In this document: piece by piece, positions 16,209 through 25,962 of the stretch
Layout of the letters: each line of letters starts with the position of its first letter
How positions within the stretch are numbered: position 1 is the stretch's first letter
Assembly (NCBI RefSeq): GCF_964030935.1
Contig: NZ_OZ034990.1
Coordinates: 1,118,001 to 1,182,000 of the forward strand
Origin: Rickettsiella endosymbiont of Aleochara curtula
GTDB lineage: Bacteria; Pseudomonadota; Gammaproteobacteria; Diplorickettsiales; Diplorickettsiaceae
Direction: 5' to 3'
Length of the DNA: 64,000 nt
Program-made: the position numbers and the translations under genes
Notes under the pieces: generated by a model
What the model was told of the DNA's origin: nothing
What the model saw: the letters and a program-made list of their open reading frames with translations, nothing else
Database searches by the model: none

Positions 16209-16739
16209 ATGAAATGGTTATTTAATTATAAATACAGTATCACTTATATTATTTTAATAGTTTTACTCAATACCTTATTTGCTTATATTCCTTTAATGCA
16301 AATATTTAGCACCGAAATTTCTCCCATGGATTGGACGGTAGGAGTAGTTTATGTTTTGCGCGATTTTGCGCAACGTGAACTACAACACAAAGTTATTTTT
16401 GCCATGTTTATCGGCAGTTTAATTAGCTATGTTTTAGCCGGTAAAGATTTAGCGATTGCCAGTATGAGTGCGTTTTTAATTGCGGAGCTTGTTGATTGGT
16501 CGGTTTATACCTTTACTAAACGACCTTTGTCTCAGCGTATACTTTGGTCGGCAAGTCTGAGCGCACCAATTGATAGTAGTGTTTTTTTATGGATCATCCA
16601 CCAATTAAATTGGTTAGCGGTGTTGGTTTTATCACTAGCCAAAATTGTAGGTGTGTTTTTCGTTTGGTATGGTTGGCGTAGTCGTGAAAGACGGATAACG
16701 ACAAATCGCTTAGATATGCTGACTGTCAATCACAACTAG
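16209..16739 (+). CDS. VUT family (queuosine-precursor-type) transporter
   Basis: The 176-residue protein has five or six hydrophobic segments with LNTLFAYIPL, VYVLRDFAQRE, SAFLIAELVDWSVYTFTKRPL and SAPIDSSVFLW, the pattern of the VUT/YhhQ family whose members import queuosine precursors. The acidic-aromatic motif AELVDWSVY is characteristic. A second, more typical family member is at 61182-61865. No usual Shine-Dalgarno is present because a repeat ends 8 bp upstream. Substrate is inferred from family. Confidence 0.75.
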   Translation: MKWLFNYKYSITYIILIVLLNTLFAYIPLMQIFSTEISPMDWTVGVVYVLRDFAQRELQHKVIFAMFIGSLISYVLAGKDLAIASMSAFLIAELVDWSVYTFTKRPLSQRILWSASLSAPIDSSVFLWIIHQLNWLAVLVLSLAKIVGVFFVWYGWRSRERRITTNRLDMLTVNHN

Positions 16740-16950
16740 TTGCTTAACATTCTTTCCAATTTTATTTTTTATTTAGCCTGGTCGTAACTCTCTTTCTCTT
16801 CCAGGTTCCTTCTCGGTCTGAGAACCTGAATTCTCTGAAAATAAAGTACTTGTACTTACCGGTACATTACTATAAGTGGGACGAACATATCGACCTACTT
16901 TCAGCAAAGCAGATCCTAAGCTTTGTGAATCGGACGGCTATTCCAAACCC
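16740..16950. other. Convergent intergenic region, left part
   Basis: Non-coding stretch between the convergent VUT and bioA genes. AGGTTC and GAACCT around 16803-16827 form a 6-bp stem with a 13-base loop. No T-run follows, so it is at best a weak terminator. No gene is seen. Confidence 0.3.
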
Positions 16951-17062
16951 GCATTTGACATTGCCTGTGTATCGCGTGGATCGCAGTCCTCATGTATGTT
17001 ATATACACACCGGTTGCTCATTTTCGCGGCGCCTTATCAAAAATTTAATTGCTGTGCGTATA
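16951..17062 (+). repeat. Dispersed intergenic element, copy 5
   Basis: Copy lacking the outermost left bases; it starts at GCATTTGACATTGCCTGTGT and ends at TGCTGTGCGTAT. It lies in the convergent gap between the VUT gene and bioA. The middle differs from the consensus (ATCGCGTGGATCGCAGTCC), showing divergence. Confidence 0.75.
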
Positions 17063-17201
17063 TCCAAAATTTACGTGAATTAATTTTAAAATAATTTAAT
17101 TTTTAAACGTAAAGAAATTTTACAAGCATTTAACTATTAAATTCTTTGTTTTTATATAGAAATTGTCAATTTTTATTATTAAATAAGATAATAAAAAATT
17201 A
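17063..17201. other. AT-rich spacer downstream of bioA
   Basis: Very AT-rich stretch beyond the bioA stop codon. TTATTATTAAATAAGATAATAA near 17170 can form a weak hairpin. No coding sequence is seen. Confidence 0.3.
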
Positions 17202-18521
17202 TCATATTAAGACTTGTTTTATAGCTAATATACTAATGTCTTTTAGTTCTTCTAAAACCTGTAACGATGTGTTTAAAGGCGGTAACCAATAGATAGTATT
17301 ACCTAAAGGACGCAACCATGCGCCCAACTGAAGGGCTTTCTGAAAGATTTGATGACCAACACGTTGATTTTTCTGTTTTTCTGACAATTGTAAATCTGCG
17401 GCAATGATTGCACCGATGCCTCGAATGTTGGTTAATCTTTGTGTTTTATCATTAACTTCCCTCATAAATTTTTTTAAAATAGATTCTTTTTCTTGTACTT
17501 GTTGGAATATTTTTTCATCTTCTAAAATATTGAGACATTCTAATGCCACTGCTGCTGCTAAAGCATTGCCACTAAAGGTATGTGAATGTAAAAAACTTTT
17601 GCCGCTTGCATAATCATCATAAAATAGATCATAAATATCAGTACGTGTTAGTACTGCACTCATGGGTAACCAACCCGAGGTTAAGCCTTTACTTAAACAG
17701 ATAAAGTCAGGTTTTATGTGTGCATGCTCACATGCCAAGGCATGTCCTGTTCTACCTAATCCGGTCATGATTTCATCGGCAATCAGATAAATTCCATGAG
17801 TTTGTGTCCATTTGCGTAAACGACGGAGAAAATCTTGGCTATAGATTTTCATGCCTCCTGCCCCCTGGACTATGGGTTCAACAATAATGGCTGCTAAATT
17901 GGCTGCTTGTTTTTCAAGCTGCTTTTCAATATCTCGCCAAATAGCTGAGCAATCGTTCCATAGGGGATCCGAGCTGGAATCAACATAAGGGATATTTTGG
18001 ATAAAGTTAGGTTTTATTAAATGGGCTTCATAGGGTAGTCGGTAAAGGCCTAAATCACTCAGGCCTAAGGCCATAAAGGTCTCGCCATGATAGCCATTCT
18101 GAAGGGAGGTAAACTGAGTACGCTGCTTTTGACCGAGTAATTGCTGGGCGTGTAAACTCATTTTTAGGGCAATTTCAACCGCCGAAGAGCCTTCACTGGC
18201 ATAAAATACCTTATCTAAGCCCCCGCAAAGCCGTCCTAATTTTTCAGAAAGCCGGACGATAATTTCATAGGTGCTATTGGCAAATATCACATGTTCAAAG
18301 CATTCTAATTGGGCTTGAAGTGCGGCTTTTAAGCGCGGATGGCTATGACCCAATGACTTACACCACCAGCTAGAAATGGCGTCTATTATGCGTCTACCAT
18401 CCACCAGTTCTATATAAGAGCCATAGGCTTTGTTTATTAATAACGGCGGAAAAGCTTCATAATCTTTCATTTGTGAGCAAGGATGCCAAATATGTTGTCG
18501 GTCGCGATTGATAAGATCCAT
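17202..18521 (-). CDS. bioA: Adenosylmethionine-8-amino-7-oxononanoate aminotransferase
   Basis: The 439-residue class III aminotransferase has HPCSQMKDYE (13-22), SSWWCKSLGHSHP (50-62), the ADEIMTGLGRTG cofactor segment and the PLP lysine K278 in SKGLTSGWLPMSAV. WWCKSLGH and the N-terminal IWHPCSQM identify BioA, which makes 7,8-diaminononanoate using SAM as amino donor. It stands apart from and divergent to the other bio genes, with a UbiA-type gene between. No BirA operator palindrome was recognised in the divergent region. Confidence 0.95.
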   Translation of the reverse strand: MDLINRDRQHIWHPCSQMKDYEAFPPLLINKAYGSYIELVDGRRIIDAISSWWCKSLGHSHPRLKAALQAQLECFEHVIFANSTYEIIVRLSEKLGRLCGGLDKVFYASEGSSAVEIALKMSLHAQQLLGQKQRTQFTSLQNGYHGETFMALGLSDLGLYRLPYEAHLIKPNFIQNIPYVDSSSDPLWNDCSAIWRDIEKQLEKQAANLAAIIVEPIVQGAGGMKIYSQDFLRRLRKWTQTHGIYLIADEIMTGLGRTGHALACEHAHIKPDFICLSKGLTSGWLPMSAVLTRTDIYDLFYDDYASGKSFLHSHTFSGNALAAAVALECLNILEDEKIFQQVQEKESILKKFMREVNDKTQRLTNIRGIGAIIAADLQLSEKQKNQRVGHQIFQKALQLGAWLRPLGNTIYWLPPLNTSLQVLEELKDISILAIKQVLI

Positions 18522-18633
18522 AAAATAGGGTAAAAAAGAAGCAAGTTAAACATAAAAATGACTGAAAATGCGAATTTTCATCACCAGAAATGCGACGCAT
18601 TCTAAAAAATAAAAACGTTTTGAGTAAAAGCCT

Positions 18634-19560
18634 GTGCTAAATAAAAAGAATAAAATAATAAAAATAAAAGCCTGTTTCAAAGCGATCCGGCCTTATCATG
18701 CCATAAAAAATATTTTATTATTTATACCTCTTTTTGTAGGACATCAATATTTTAATATTACTGCCATAAAAAATAGTTTTTTAGGTTTTTTTATTTTTTG
18801 TTTATTAGCTTCAAGTGCCTACTTAATCAATGATTTGGTTGATTTAGAAAACGATAAACAACACGTTAAAAAACAACATAGACCTTTTGCTTCAGGAGAG
18901 TTGTCCTATGAAACTGGCTACCTTCTTGCACCATTATTAGCGATAACTGCCTTAAGTCTCTCATTATTATTACCCTTAAATTTCTTAATCATTGCTATAG
19001 CGTATTATTGTTTAACCTTACTCTATACATTTTTTATTAAACAATTAAAATGGCTAGATGCTATTTTACTCGCTTTTTTATATTCAACGCGTGTATTTGC
19101 AGGGATGACTTTGATTAAAAATGGATTTTCATTTTGGTTGATTCTTTTCGTTTTATGTCTGTTTTTTAGTTTGGCTTTATTAAAGCGTTACGCAGAACTT
19201 AGTGCGATGCAAAGAGAAAATAAACTATCTATTTTCGGGCGAGCTTATAAACTAAAGGATAAAGTTAAATTGGCCCTATTTGGATACATTAGCGGTTACT
19301 TGTCAGTTTTGGTGTTTATTTTCTATATTTATTCCGCAAAAGCACAATTCTTTTATGAAACTCCGTTGTTATTATGGTTAATTTGCCCCTGTCTACTCAT
19401 TTGGCTCAATCATATGTGGCAGTTTGCCCAGGAAGGGAAAATCCATGATGATCCAGTGATATTTACCGTCAAGGATAGTTTCAGTTGGATTTTTCTGTTG
19501 CTGATAATAATTTTTAGTGTGCTAGCAACGGAAATCAAGTTTCCATTTTATAGCCTCTAA
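18634..19560 (+). CDS. UbiA family prenyltransferase (decaprenyl-phosphate phosphoribosyltransferase-like)
   Basis: The 308-residue polytopic protein starts at GTG. It has RPYHAIKNILLFIPLF, the Asp-rich motif NDLVDLEND (66-74) followed by HRPFASGELS, and a second loop with LKRYAELSAM. This combination (NDxxDxxxD with RPYHxxKN and a DDP near the C-terminus) is typical of the UbiA-family enzymes related to decaprenyl-phosphate phosphoribosyltransferase rather than of quinone prenyltransferases. The product could be a polyprenyl-linked ribose or arabinose for surface glycans (inference). No partner reductase or epimerase is nearby. It is divergent from bioA and upstream of bioB. Confidence 0.8.
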   Translation: MLNKKNKIIKIKACFKAIRPYHAIKNILLFIPLFVGHQYFNITAIKNSFLGFFIFCLLASSAYLINDLVDLENDKQHVKKQHRPFASGELSYETGYLLAPLLAITALSLSLLLPLNFLIIAIAYYCLTLLYTFFIKQLKWLDAILLAFLYSTRVFAGMTLIKNGFSFWLILFVLCLFFSLALLKRYAELSAMQRENKLSIFGRAYKLKDKVKLALFGYISGYLSVLVFIFYIYSAKAQFFYETPLLLWLICPCLLIWLNHMWQFAQEGKIHDDPVIFTVKDSFSWIFLLLIIIFSVLATEIKFPFYSL

Positions 19561-19576
19561 ACCTTTATTCAGTAAG

Positions 19577-19605
19577 TTGACAATATGTGCTATTCATTTT
19601 ATGTT
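19577..19605 (+). promoter_or_regulatory. Candidate sigma-70 promoter of the bioBFCD operon
   Basis: TTGACA at 19577-19582 and TATGTT at 19600-19605, separated by 17 bp, lie 28 bp upstream of the bioB start. A perfect -35 and a fair -10 make this a reasonable promoter. No BirA-type dyad was recognised around it. Confidence 0.45.
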
Positions 19606-19633
19606 GGCAATTTTGTGATTTTAAGAAGTTATT

Positions 19634-20614
19634 ATGTCGAGTCCTGAAATCCGTCATGATTGGACACTTGAACAAATTCATGTGCTTTTCCAGTATCCTT
19701 TTAATGATCTAATTTATCGCGCACATTCGATTCATCGCCAATCTTTTCAAGCCAATGCAGTCCAGATTAGTAGTTTACTTAATGTAAAAACGGGCTTATG
19801 CCCTGAGGACTGCTCGTATTGTCCACAGAGTGGCCATTACAACACGGGGCTAAAAAAAGAACCTTTAATGACGTTAGAGCAAGTGAAAACCGCTGCTAAA
19901 AAGGCAAAAGAAAATGGTGCAGGTCGATTTTGTATCGCGGCGGCGTGGCGCAGCCCTCCTAAAAAAGAATTCGCTAATATATTAGAAATGGTATCAGTAA
20001 TCAAAGCATTGGATTTGGAGGCTTGTGCTACCTTAGGCATGCTCACGCAAGAACAAGCCTTGCAATTATCTGATGCGGGTTTAGATTATTACAATCATAA
20101 TTTAGACACATCACCAGAATATTACCAAACTATTATTTCAACTCGAACTTATCAAGAGCGTTTGGAAACTTTAGCCTGTGTTCGCGCAGTAGGTATAAAA
20201 GTTTGCTGTGGGGGTATTATTGGCATGGGAGAGACGCAAACGGATCGAGCGGGTCTGTTACGACAACTTGCTAATCTACCTGAGCATCCTAGAAGTGTAA
20301 CGTTGAATAAATTAATTCCTATCCCAGGAACACCATTAGCAGATAAGCCCCCGGTCGATTCCTTTGAATTTACTCGTGTAGTTGCTGTAGCGCGCATTAT
20401 GTTACCGCTAAGTATGATTCGTTTATCTGCTGGGCGTGATAGCTTGAGTGATGAAGCGCAAGCATTATGTTTTTTTGCGGGTGCTAATTCCATACATTAC
20501 GGAGAAAAATTATTAACGACAGATAACATATCTCCTGAACAGGATAACGCATTGTTAAAAAAATTGGGTTTAGCAGCGGTATTATTCGATACTGAATTAC
20601 ATGCATGTCATTAA
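19634..20614 (+). CDS. bioB: Biotin synthase
   Basis: The 326-residue radical-SAM enzyme has CxxxCxxC at C56, C60 and C63 ([16 protein letters not shown]), YYNHNLDTS and RLSAGRD, the BioB signatures. It inserts sulfur into dethiobiotin. It is first in the operon bioB-bioF-bioC-bioD and overlaps bioF by 10 bp. Length is normal. Confidence 0.97.
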   Translation: MSSPEIRHDWTLEQIHVLFQYPFNDLIYRAHSIHRQSFQANAVQISSLLNVKTGLCPEDCSYCPQSGHYNTGLKKEPLMTLEQVKTAAKKAKENGAGRFCIAAAWRSPPKKEFANILEMVSVIKALDLEACATLGMLTQEQALQLSDAGLDYYNHNLDTSPEYYQTIISTRTYQERLETLACVRAVGIKVCCGGIIGMGETQTDRAGLLRQLANLPEHPRSVTLNKLIPIPGTPLADKPPVDSFEFTRVVAVARIMLPLSMIRLSAGRDSLSDEAQALCFFAGANSIHYGEKLLTTDNISPEQDNALLKKLGLAAVLFDTELHACH

Positions 20615-21780
20615 CTTTCGAGAAATCATTAATTCAACACGAACAAAAAGGGTTATATAGGGAACGTAAAGTCTTGCAAAGTTTGGCAGGCATGCAACGT
20701 CGTTATAATGATAAAAAATTTTGTTGTTTTTCGTCCAATGATTATTTAGGCCTAGCCAAACACCCAGCGGTTATAAAATCTTTTAAACAAGCAGCGGACG
20801 ACTATGGTGTGGGTAGTGGGTCCTCGTATTTTTTAGGCGCTTATCATCGTTTTCACCATGAGCTCGAGCTTGCCTTAGCTGAATTTCTTAATTTTCCTAA
20901 AGTATTGGTATTTTCTACAGGATATATGGCTAATTTGGGGATTTTGGGGAGTTTATTGCAAAGAAGCGCTGCAATATTTGCTGACAAACTAAGCCATGCC
21001 TCCTTAATCGATGCAGCAAAATTAACGGGCGCCTTATTTAAACGCTATCCACATAATAAGCTAGAAAGTCTTGAAAAACATTTAATGCAGTCGGTTGCTA
21101 AGCAAAAATTTATTATGACCGATGGTGTATTTAGTATGGATGGTGACATAGCACTATTGCCACCACTAATAGAAATCGCTCAAAGATTTTCGTCTACATT
21201 GCTAATTGATGATGCGCATGGCATAGGCGTATTGGGAAAAAAAGGAGTAGGTATTTGCGAGCATTTTGGATGTAAACCAGATATTTTATCGGGGGGGTTT
21301 GGTAAAGCTTTCGGTTGCTTTGGGGGTTTTGTGGCTGCGAACGAGGTCATCATCGAGAATCTGATTCAATTCGCGCGCCCCTATATGTATACCACCGCTT
21401 TGCCGCCGGCTTTAGCTAAAGCTGCGCACACCAGTTTATTATTATTCCAAACAGAAAGCTGGCGTAGAGAAAAATTACAGAGTTTAATTGCCTATTTTAA
21501 AAAGATGGCACAACAGCTAGCGCTACCTATTTTGCCTTCCCAGACCCCCATTCAACCGATTTTAATAAAGAATACTGAGCAAACCATGGCACTTTCAGCT
21601 TATTTATTGCAAAATGGCTTTCTGGTTAGTGCTATTCGACCACCGACAGTTCCTGAAAATACCTCGCGGCTACGAATTAGCTTAAGTGCACTACATTCGG
21701 AAAATGAAATTGATAGATTATTAGAACAAATAGCCATGGGGCTAAAATTGATAAAAATAAATGATAATCCAATTAGATGA
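20605..21780 (+). CDS. bioF: 8-amino-7-oxononanoate synthase
   Basis: The 391-residue alpha-oxoamine synthase carries [41 protein letters not shown] and the PLP-lysine motif [14 protein letters not shown], all BioF hallmarks. It condenses pimeloyl-ACP and alanine. It overlaps bioB by 10 bp and bioC by 20 bp, so translation is coupled. Confidence 0.95.
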   Translation: MSLTFEKSLIQHEQKGLYRERKVLQSLAGMQRRYNDKKFCCFSSNDYLGLAKHPAVIKSFKQAADDYGVGSGSSYFLGAYHRFHHELELALAEFLNFPKVLVFSTGYMANLGILGSLLQRSAAIFADKLSHASLIDAAKLTGALFKRYPHNKLESLEKHLMQSVAKQKFIMTDGVFSMDGDIALLPPLIEIAQRFSSTLLIDDAHGIGVLGKKGVGICEHFGCKPDILSGGFGKAFGCFGGFVAANEVIIENLIQFARPYMYTTALPPALAKAAHTSLLLFQTESWRREKLQSLIAYFKKMAQQLALPILPSQTPIQPILIKNTEQTMALSAYLLQNGFLVSAIRPPTVPENTSRLRISLSALHSENEIDRLLEQIAMGLKLIKINDNPIR

Positions 21781-22633
21781 AACCCAAATTGCCCCTCGTT
21801 TTAATAAAGCCGCAAACACTTATGATCCAGTTGCTGTATTACAACAACACGTAGGGAGATCTTTATTAGAACGTTTGCAAGGAATTCGCTGTCAACCGCA
21901 AACCATATTGGATCTGGGTTGTGGTACGGGTTACAGCGAGATTTTTTTAAAAAAATTATACCCTGAGGCTAAAATTGTAGGTTTGGATAAGTCGAATGGA
22001 ATGTTGGCACAAGCGCAGACTAAAGAAAAAGAGTATCAACTTACCAATATCCATTGGGTAAATGGATGCGCTGAGAATTTGCCATTTAGTGATCATAGTT
22101 TCGAGTTAGTTTACTCCAACCTGGTGTTGCATTGGAGCAACGATTTTGGACAGAGTCTCCAAGAAATTAGACGCGTATTAAAACCTGAAGGTTTGCTACT
22201 TTTCTCCATGGTGGGGCCGGATACTTTGCAAGAATTGCGATATTCTTGGCGAATTATCGATGATCAACCGCATGTTCATTTATTTGTTGATATGCATGAT
22301 TTAGGCGATAACTTACTACAAACGCCTTTCGTGGATCCTGTGATGGATGTTGAATATTTTACTTTACTATATTCAGAAGCCTTAGATTTAATGAAGGAAC
22401 TAAAAAAATTGGGCGTACAAAATATCGCCAAGGATCGTCAACGGGGTTTAACTTCTAAAGGAACTTTAAAGAAATTGATTCAAGCCTATGAATGTTTTCG
22501 TAATCCACAAGGGAAATTGCCAGCAACGTGGGAAATTATTTATGGACATGCATGGGCAGCAGAAAAAAAATCTAAAAACCAGAATGATTTCACTGAGATT
22601 AAAATACCTTTAAGTAGTATTATTCGCGGATAA
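21761..22633 (+). CDS. bioC: Malonyl-ACP O-methyltransferase
   Basis: The 290-residue SAM-dependent methyltransferase has ILDLGCGTGY (motif I), NLVLHWSNDFGQSLQEIRRVLKPEG and FSMVGPDTLQELRYSW, which identify BioC. It methylates malonyl-ACP so that the fatty acid machinery can make the pimeloyl chain. The partner esterase that would remove the methyl group (BioH or equivalent) is not in the window. The start overlaps the end of bioF. Confidence 0.93.
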   Translation: MIIQLDETQIAPRFNKAANTYDPVAVLQQHVGRSLLERLQGIRCQPQTILDLGCGTGYSEIFLKKLYPEAKIVGLDKSNGMLAQAQTKEKEYQLTNIHWVNGCAENLPFSDHSFELVYSNLVLHWSNDFGQSLQEIRRVLKPEGLLLFSMVGPDTLQELRYSWRIIDDQPHVHLFVDMHDLGDNLLQTPFVDPVMDVEYFTLLYSEALDLMKELKKLGVQNIAKDRQRGLTSKGTLKKLIQAYECFRNPQGKLPATWEIIYGHAWAAEKKSKNQNDFTEIKIPLSSIIRG

Positions 22634-22672
22634 CGCCTCCAAGTAAAAATAGATTTAGTTAAACTAATATAA

Positions 22673-23395
22673 ATGATGCAAAATAAAGGTTTTTTCATTT
22701 TAGGTACAGATACCAATGTCGGCAAAACAACTATTGCTGTTAATCTATTATCTTTTTTGAAAGCTAATGGTTATTCGACTATCGGCTTAAAACCGATTTC
22801 CAGCGGAGCGCAATTAAGCAAGGTTGGATTGCGAAACTCTGATGCAATGGCTCTGCAAAAAGCCGCAAGCATTAATCTTCCTTACGAGCACGTCAATCCC
22901 TTTTGTTTTAGCCTAGCAGCAGCACCACATATTGCGGCCGAACAGCAAGCTTGCCCATTAAGCCTTGATAAGATTATGCAATCATTGCAGCCTTTACTAA
23001 ATTATGCGGTGGATTATCATGTTATTGAGGGGCTGGGCGGCGCTGCAGTGCCTTTAAATAAAACTGAAACGACACTTGACTTATTGCAAGCCTTAAATTT
23101 GCCCGTTATTCTGGTCGTGGGGCTGCGTTTAGGCTGTTTGAATCATGCCCTTTTAACTTATGAAGTCTTGAGGAAAAGAAATATTCCGATTGTAGCCTGT
23201 ATATGTAATCAAATTGATCCTGATATGTTATTCCATGAAGAAAATGGCTTATATTTAAAGCAATCCATGGATGTGCCTTTTTTCAGTTTGGTTCGCTACC
23301 AGATAAACACTTTAGATCTTAATATTTGCATAGCTTGGTCGAATTTAATCAAAAACAAAAATTCTTCCTGCTTTACTCCAGTATGGGAGATATAA
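22673..23395 (+). CDS. bioD: Dethiobiotin synthetase
   Basis: The 240-residue P-loop protein has GTDTNVGKTT (11-20), KPISSGA and EGLGGAAVPLN, the BioD signatures. It closes the ureido ring of dethiobiotin using ATP and CO2. It is the last gene of the bio operon, 39 bp after bioC; lolA follows 51 bp further on. Confidence 0.93.
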   Translation: MMQNKGFFILGTDTNVGKTTIAVNLLSFLKANGYSTIGLKPISSGAQLSKVGLRNSDAMALQKAASINLPYEHVNPFCFSLAAAPHIAAEQQACPLSLDKIMQSLQPLLNYAVDYHVIEGLGGAAVPLNKTETTLDLLQALNLPVILVVGLRLGCLNHALLTYEVLRKRNIPIVACICNQIDPDMLFHEENGLYLKQSMDVPFFSLVRYQINTLDLNICIAWSNLIKNKNSSCFTPVWEI

Positions 23396-23446
23396 TGGCC
23401 TAGAATCTTAATAAATATCCTTATCTATTTTTGCATTTTTTTACTT

Positions 23447-24070
23447 ATGAAATTTTTAAATCCATACAAGCTTATTTTTTTAGGCCTTTTGCTTTTATTG
23501 AGCTCTAAGCAAGTTCTGGCTGAAGATCAACTAAGTCAATTGTTAAATAATTTACAGACCTCTAAGGCAAATTTTACACAAACAGTGATGAATTCTAGAG
23601 GTCAAATTCTGCAGCAACTAACTGGCAAAATGGCTATACAACGGCCTGGTCGATTCCGCTGGGAAGTTATGCAACCTAATAGACAGTTATTAATCGCAGA
23701 TGGCCAGCGCATTTGGTTTTATGATATCGATTTGCAACAAATTAGCATTCAAACACAAAAATCCGCTGATACAGATTCTCCCGCTGCATTATTAAGTGAT
23801 TCCCCTAAAAATTTAACACAGCAGTTCACTATCCATCCTTTAATGGATGTTCAGGGTTTTACTTTATTTCCAAAAAATAAAAATGCCCTATTCCAGTCGA
23901 TCACGTTGATTTTTGAAAAAAATCGTTTACGGGAGATGCGTTTGACGGATAAGTTAGGTCAGCAAACCGTGATTAATTTTTCCCAAGTTGAATTAAACCC
24001 TCATCTATCCGCACAGACATTTCATTTTATTATGCCGACCGATAAAAATATTGACGTCGTTACAGGCTAA
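23447..24070 (+). CDS. lolA: Outer-membrane lipoprotein carrier protein
   Basis: The 207-residue protein has a signal peptide ending near LLSSKQVLA, then LSQLLNNLQTSKANFTQTV, KMAIQRPGRFRWEVMQPNRQLLIADGQRIWFYD and a C-terminal PTDKNIDVV, all typical of LolA. LolA ferries lipoproteins across the periplasm from LolCDE to LolB. It is followed after 5 bp by a cation-efflux gene. Confidence 0.93.
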   Translation: MKFLNPYKLIFLGLLLLLSSKQVLAEDQLSQLLNNLQTSKANFTQTVMNSRGQILQQLTGKMAIQRPGRFRWEVMQPNRQLLIADGQRIWFYDIDLQQISIQTQKSADTDSPAALLSDSPKNLTQQFTIHPLMDVQGFTLFPKNKNALFQSITLIFEKNRLREMRLTDKLGQQTVINFSQVELNPHLSAQTFHFIMPTDKNIDVVTG

Positions 24071-24075
24071 ATCTT

Positions 24076-24975
24076 ATGTCGCACAACCATCATCATACTG
24101 CTTTTGTTACTTTAAATGTAAGTTTTGCTGTCGCAATTTTATTAAATTCAGGATTTTTATTAACTGAGGTCGTTTATGGATTTATTGCCCATTCGGTCAG
24201 CTTGTTGTCAGATGCGGTTCATAATTTTGGAGATGTTTTAGGTTTGTTAATGTCATGGGGAGCGAGCGTTTTAGTCAAACGCCGCGCAACGCAACGTTAT
24301 AGTTATGGTTATAAAAAATTAACTATTCTAGCCGCGTTAGCCAATGCTTTGTTACTTGTTTTAACCTCTGCGTTAATCGTTTATGAATCTATTAATCGAC
24401 TTAATCACCCAAAAGAAATTAATGAAGTTATTGTGATGATCGTTGCCTTTATAGGGATGTTAATCAATGGAGGAACGGCTTTATTATTTATGCGGCAAAG
24501 TAAAACTGATCTTAATATTAAAGGGGCTTTTTTACATTTAGCCTATGATGCTCTTATTGCTTTAGGTGTTGTATTAGCAGGCGCCATCATTTATTTTATC
24601 GGATGGTTATGGGTCGATCCAATAGTAGGATTGCTAATAGTTGCTATTATCACTTTGGGTAGTTGGAATTTATTACGTCGTTCGGTAGAGCTAATATTAG
24701 GAGCAGTGCCTTATGGAGTAAATCAGAAAGCAGTCTATAATTATTTAAAAGAATTACCTGGGGTTCAAGGGGTTCATGATTTGCATATCTGGGGATTAAG
24801 TACGCAAGAAACAGCATTGACTGCGCATTTGATTATGCCTGAGGGTGGCTTATCGGATGAGGAATATTTAAAGATTAATCGAGTTTTGGCTAAGGAATTT
24901 CATATCCAACATATTACTTTGCAAGTTGAACAAGGACAAAAAAAATTTCCTTGTGAGCAATCTTTAGTTTGCTAA
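24076..24975 (+). CDS. Cation diffusion facilitator (zinc/cobalt efflux type)
   Basis: The 299-residue protein has six hydrophobic segments. A His-rich N-terminus (MSHNHHH) leads to SLLSDAVHNFGD (43-53), the transmembrane metal site, and the second HLAYDALIALG site, followed by a cytoplasmic domain with LPGVQGVHDLHIWGLS. These are CDF/ZitB-CzcD motifs. It exports Zn2+ or similar ions in exchange for protons. The specific metal is not determined by the sequence, but the HxxxD pattern fits zinc. Confidence 0.9.
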   Translation: MSHNHHHTAFVTLNVSFAVAILLNSGFLLTEVVYGFIAHSVSLLSDAVHNFGDVLGLLMSWGASVLVKRRATQRYSYGYKKLTILAALANALLLVLTSALIVYESINRLNHPKEINEVIVMIVAFIGMLINGGTALLFMRQSKTDLNIKGAFLHLAYDALIALGVVLAGAIIYFIGWLWVDPIVGLLIVAIITLGSWNLLRRSVELILGAVPYGVNQKAVYNYLKELPGVQGVHDLHIWGLSTQETALTAHLIMPEGGLSDEEYLKINRVLAKEFHIQHITLQVEQGQKKFPCEQSLVC

Positions 24976-25016
24976 ATTAATAACTCCATTGGCTTAATCT
25001 CTTACATAGTAAATCT

Positions 25017-25138
25017 ATATTCACAGCAATTGGGTGTTTGGCAAGACGCCGCGAGAAAAAAGCAACGGGAATGTATTCAAGATACATGAGAATTGCGAGT
25101 TGGGCGGCAATGCAGGCAATGTCAAGTGTGAAGAGTAT
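25017..25138 (-). repeat. Dispersed intergenic element, copy 6
   Basis: Near-complete copy from ATATTCACAGCAATTGGG to GTCAAGTGTGAAGAGTAT, between the CDF gene and the TauE/SafE gene, ending 23 bp before the latter's start. The 83-codon frame that begins in it is not credible as a gene. Confidence 0.87.
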
Positions 25139-25161
25139 ACTAACTATTTTTTGGCCATTAA

Positions 25162-25953
25162 ATGCTTTTTATATTATATGTAGCGATAGGATTGTTAGCT
25201 GGATTTTTAGCGGGATTATTGGGTATAGGTGGTGGAACAGTTTTAGTTCCAGGCTTGCTTGCCATTTTTTCACATGCAAATATTCCTGAACATTTGCAAA
25301 TGCATATGGCGACAAGCACAGCATTGACGTCTATTATTTTTACTTCACTTATTGCCGTTTATCATCAGCAGCGCAGTTTTTCTATTAATTGGCCGCTATT
25401 TCGACAGTTAGTTCCAGGAATGATTGTCGGTATAATAACAGGGGCCTTATTGGCCTTATTATTATCGACACAAACCTTAAAATTATTATTTAGCTTATTT
25501 CTATTTTCAGTCGCATTCAAACTATATTTTCATAGAAGCCCAGCGATTAAAAAAGAAATCATTGTCTTAAATACATTGAAGAAATGGTCGATAGGTTTTT
25601 TTATTGGTATTATTTCAGGAATGTTGGGCCTTGGCGGAGGAGCTATTTCAGTCCCGGTTTTTCTACGTTTGGGGTTATCTACACATCACGCCATTGCCAC
25701 CTCTTCAGCCTGTGTCTTGTTATTAGCCATTTTAGGAGCAATCACCTTCACTTTAACCGGTTTGCACGCTAATAATCTTCCGTCCGGTAGCGTTGGGTTT
25801 GTCTACTGGCCCGCAGTGCTAGGGATATCGATAGGAAGTGTGTTTTTTGTCCCTATAGGTACAGGATTAGGTAAGCGCATTGCAGGGAATATTTTGAGAA
25901 GATTTTTTGCATTATTTCTTTTCATATTAGGTATTACCTTATTAATTTATTAA
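25162..25953 (+). CDS. TauE/SafE family membrane permease
   Basis: The 263-residue protein has about eight hydrophobic segments and the duplicated family motif GLLGIGGGTVLVPGLL near the N-terminus and GMLGLGGGAISVPVFL in the middle, typical of TauE/SafE (DUF81) transporters. They export sulfite or other organosulfur anions; the substrate here is unknown. It is followed 9 bp later by murI. Confidence 0.88.
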   Translation: MLFILYVAIGLLAGFLAGLLGIGGGTVLVPGLLAIFSHANIPEHLQMHMATSTALTSIIFTSLIAVYHQQRSFSINWPLFRQLVPGMIVGIITGALLALLLSTQTLKLLFSLFLFSVAFKLYFHRSPAIKKEIIVLNTLKKWSIGFFIGIISGMLGLGGGAISVPVFLRLGLSTHHAIATSSACVLLLAILGAITFTLTGLHANNLPSGSVGFVYWPAVLGISIGSVFFVPIGTGLGKRIAGNILRRFFALFLFILGITLLIY

Positions 25954-25962
25954 AGTATCAAT

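Noticed and set aside
18522..18633. A BirA operator between bioA and the UbiA-type gene
   Set aside because: No TTGTAAACC-type dyad was found; only a weak single half-site-like AAGTTAAAC.
25038..25289. An 83-codon plus-strand frame overlapping the TauE/SafE gene
   Set aside because: It begins inside a repeat copy and runs out of frame through a clear transporter gene.
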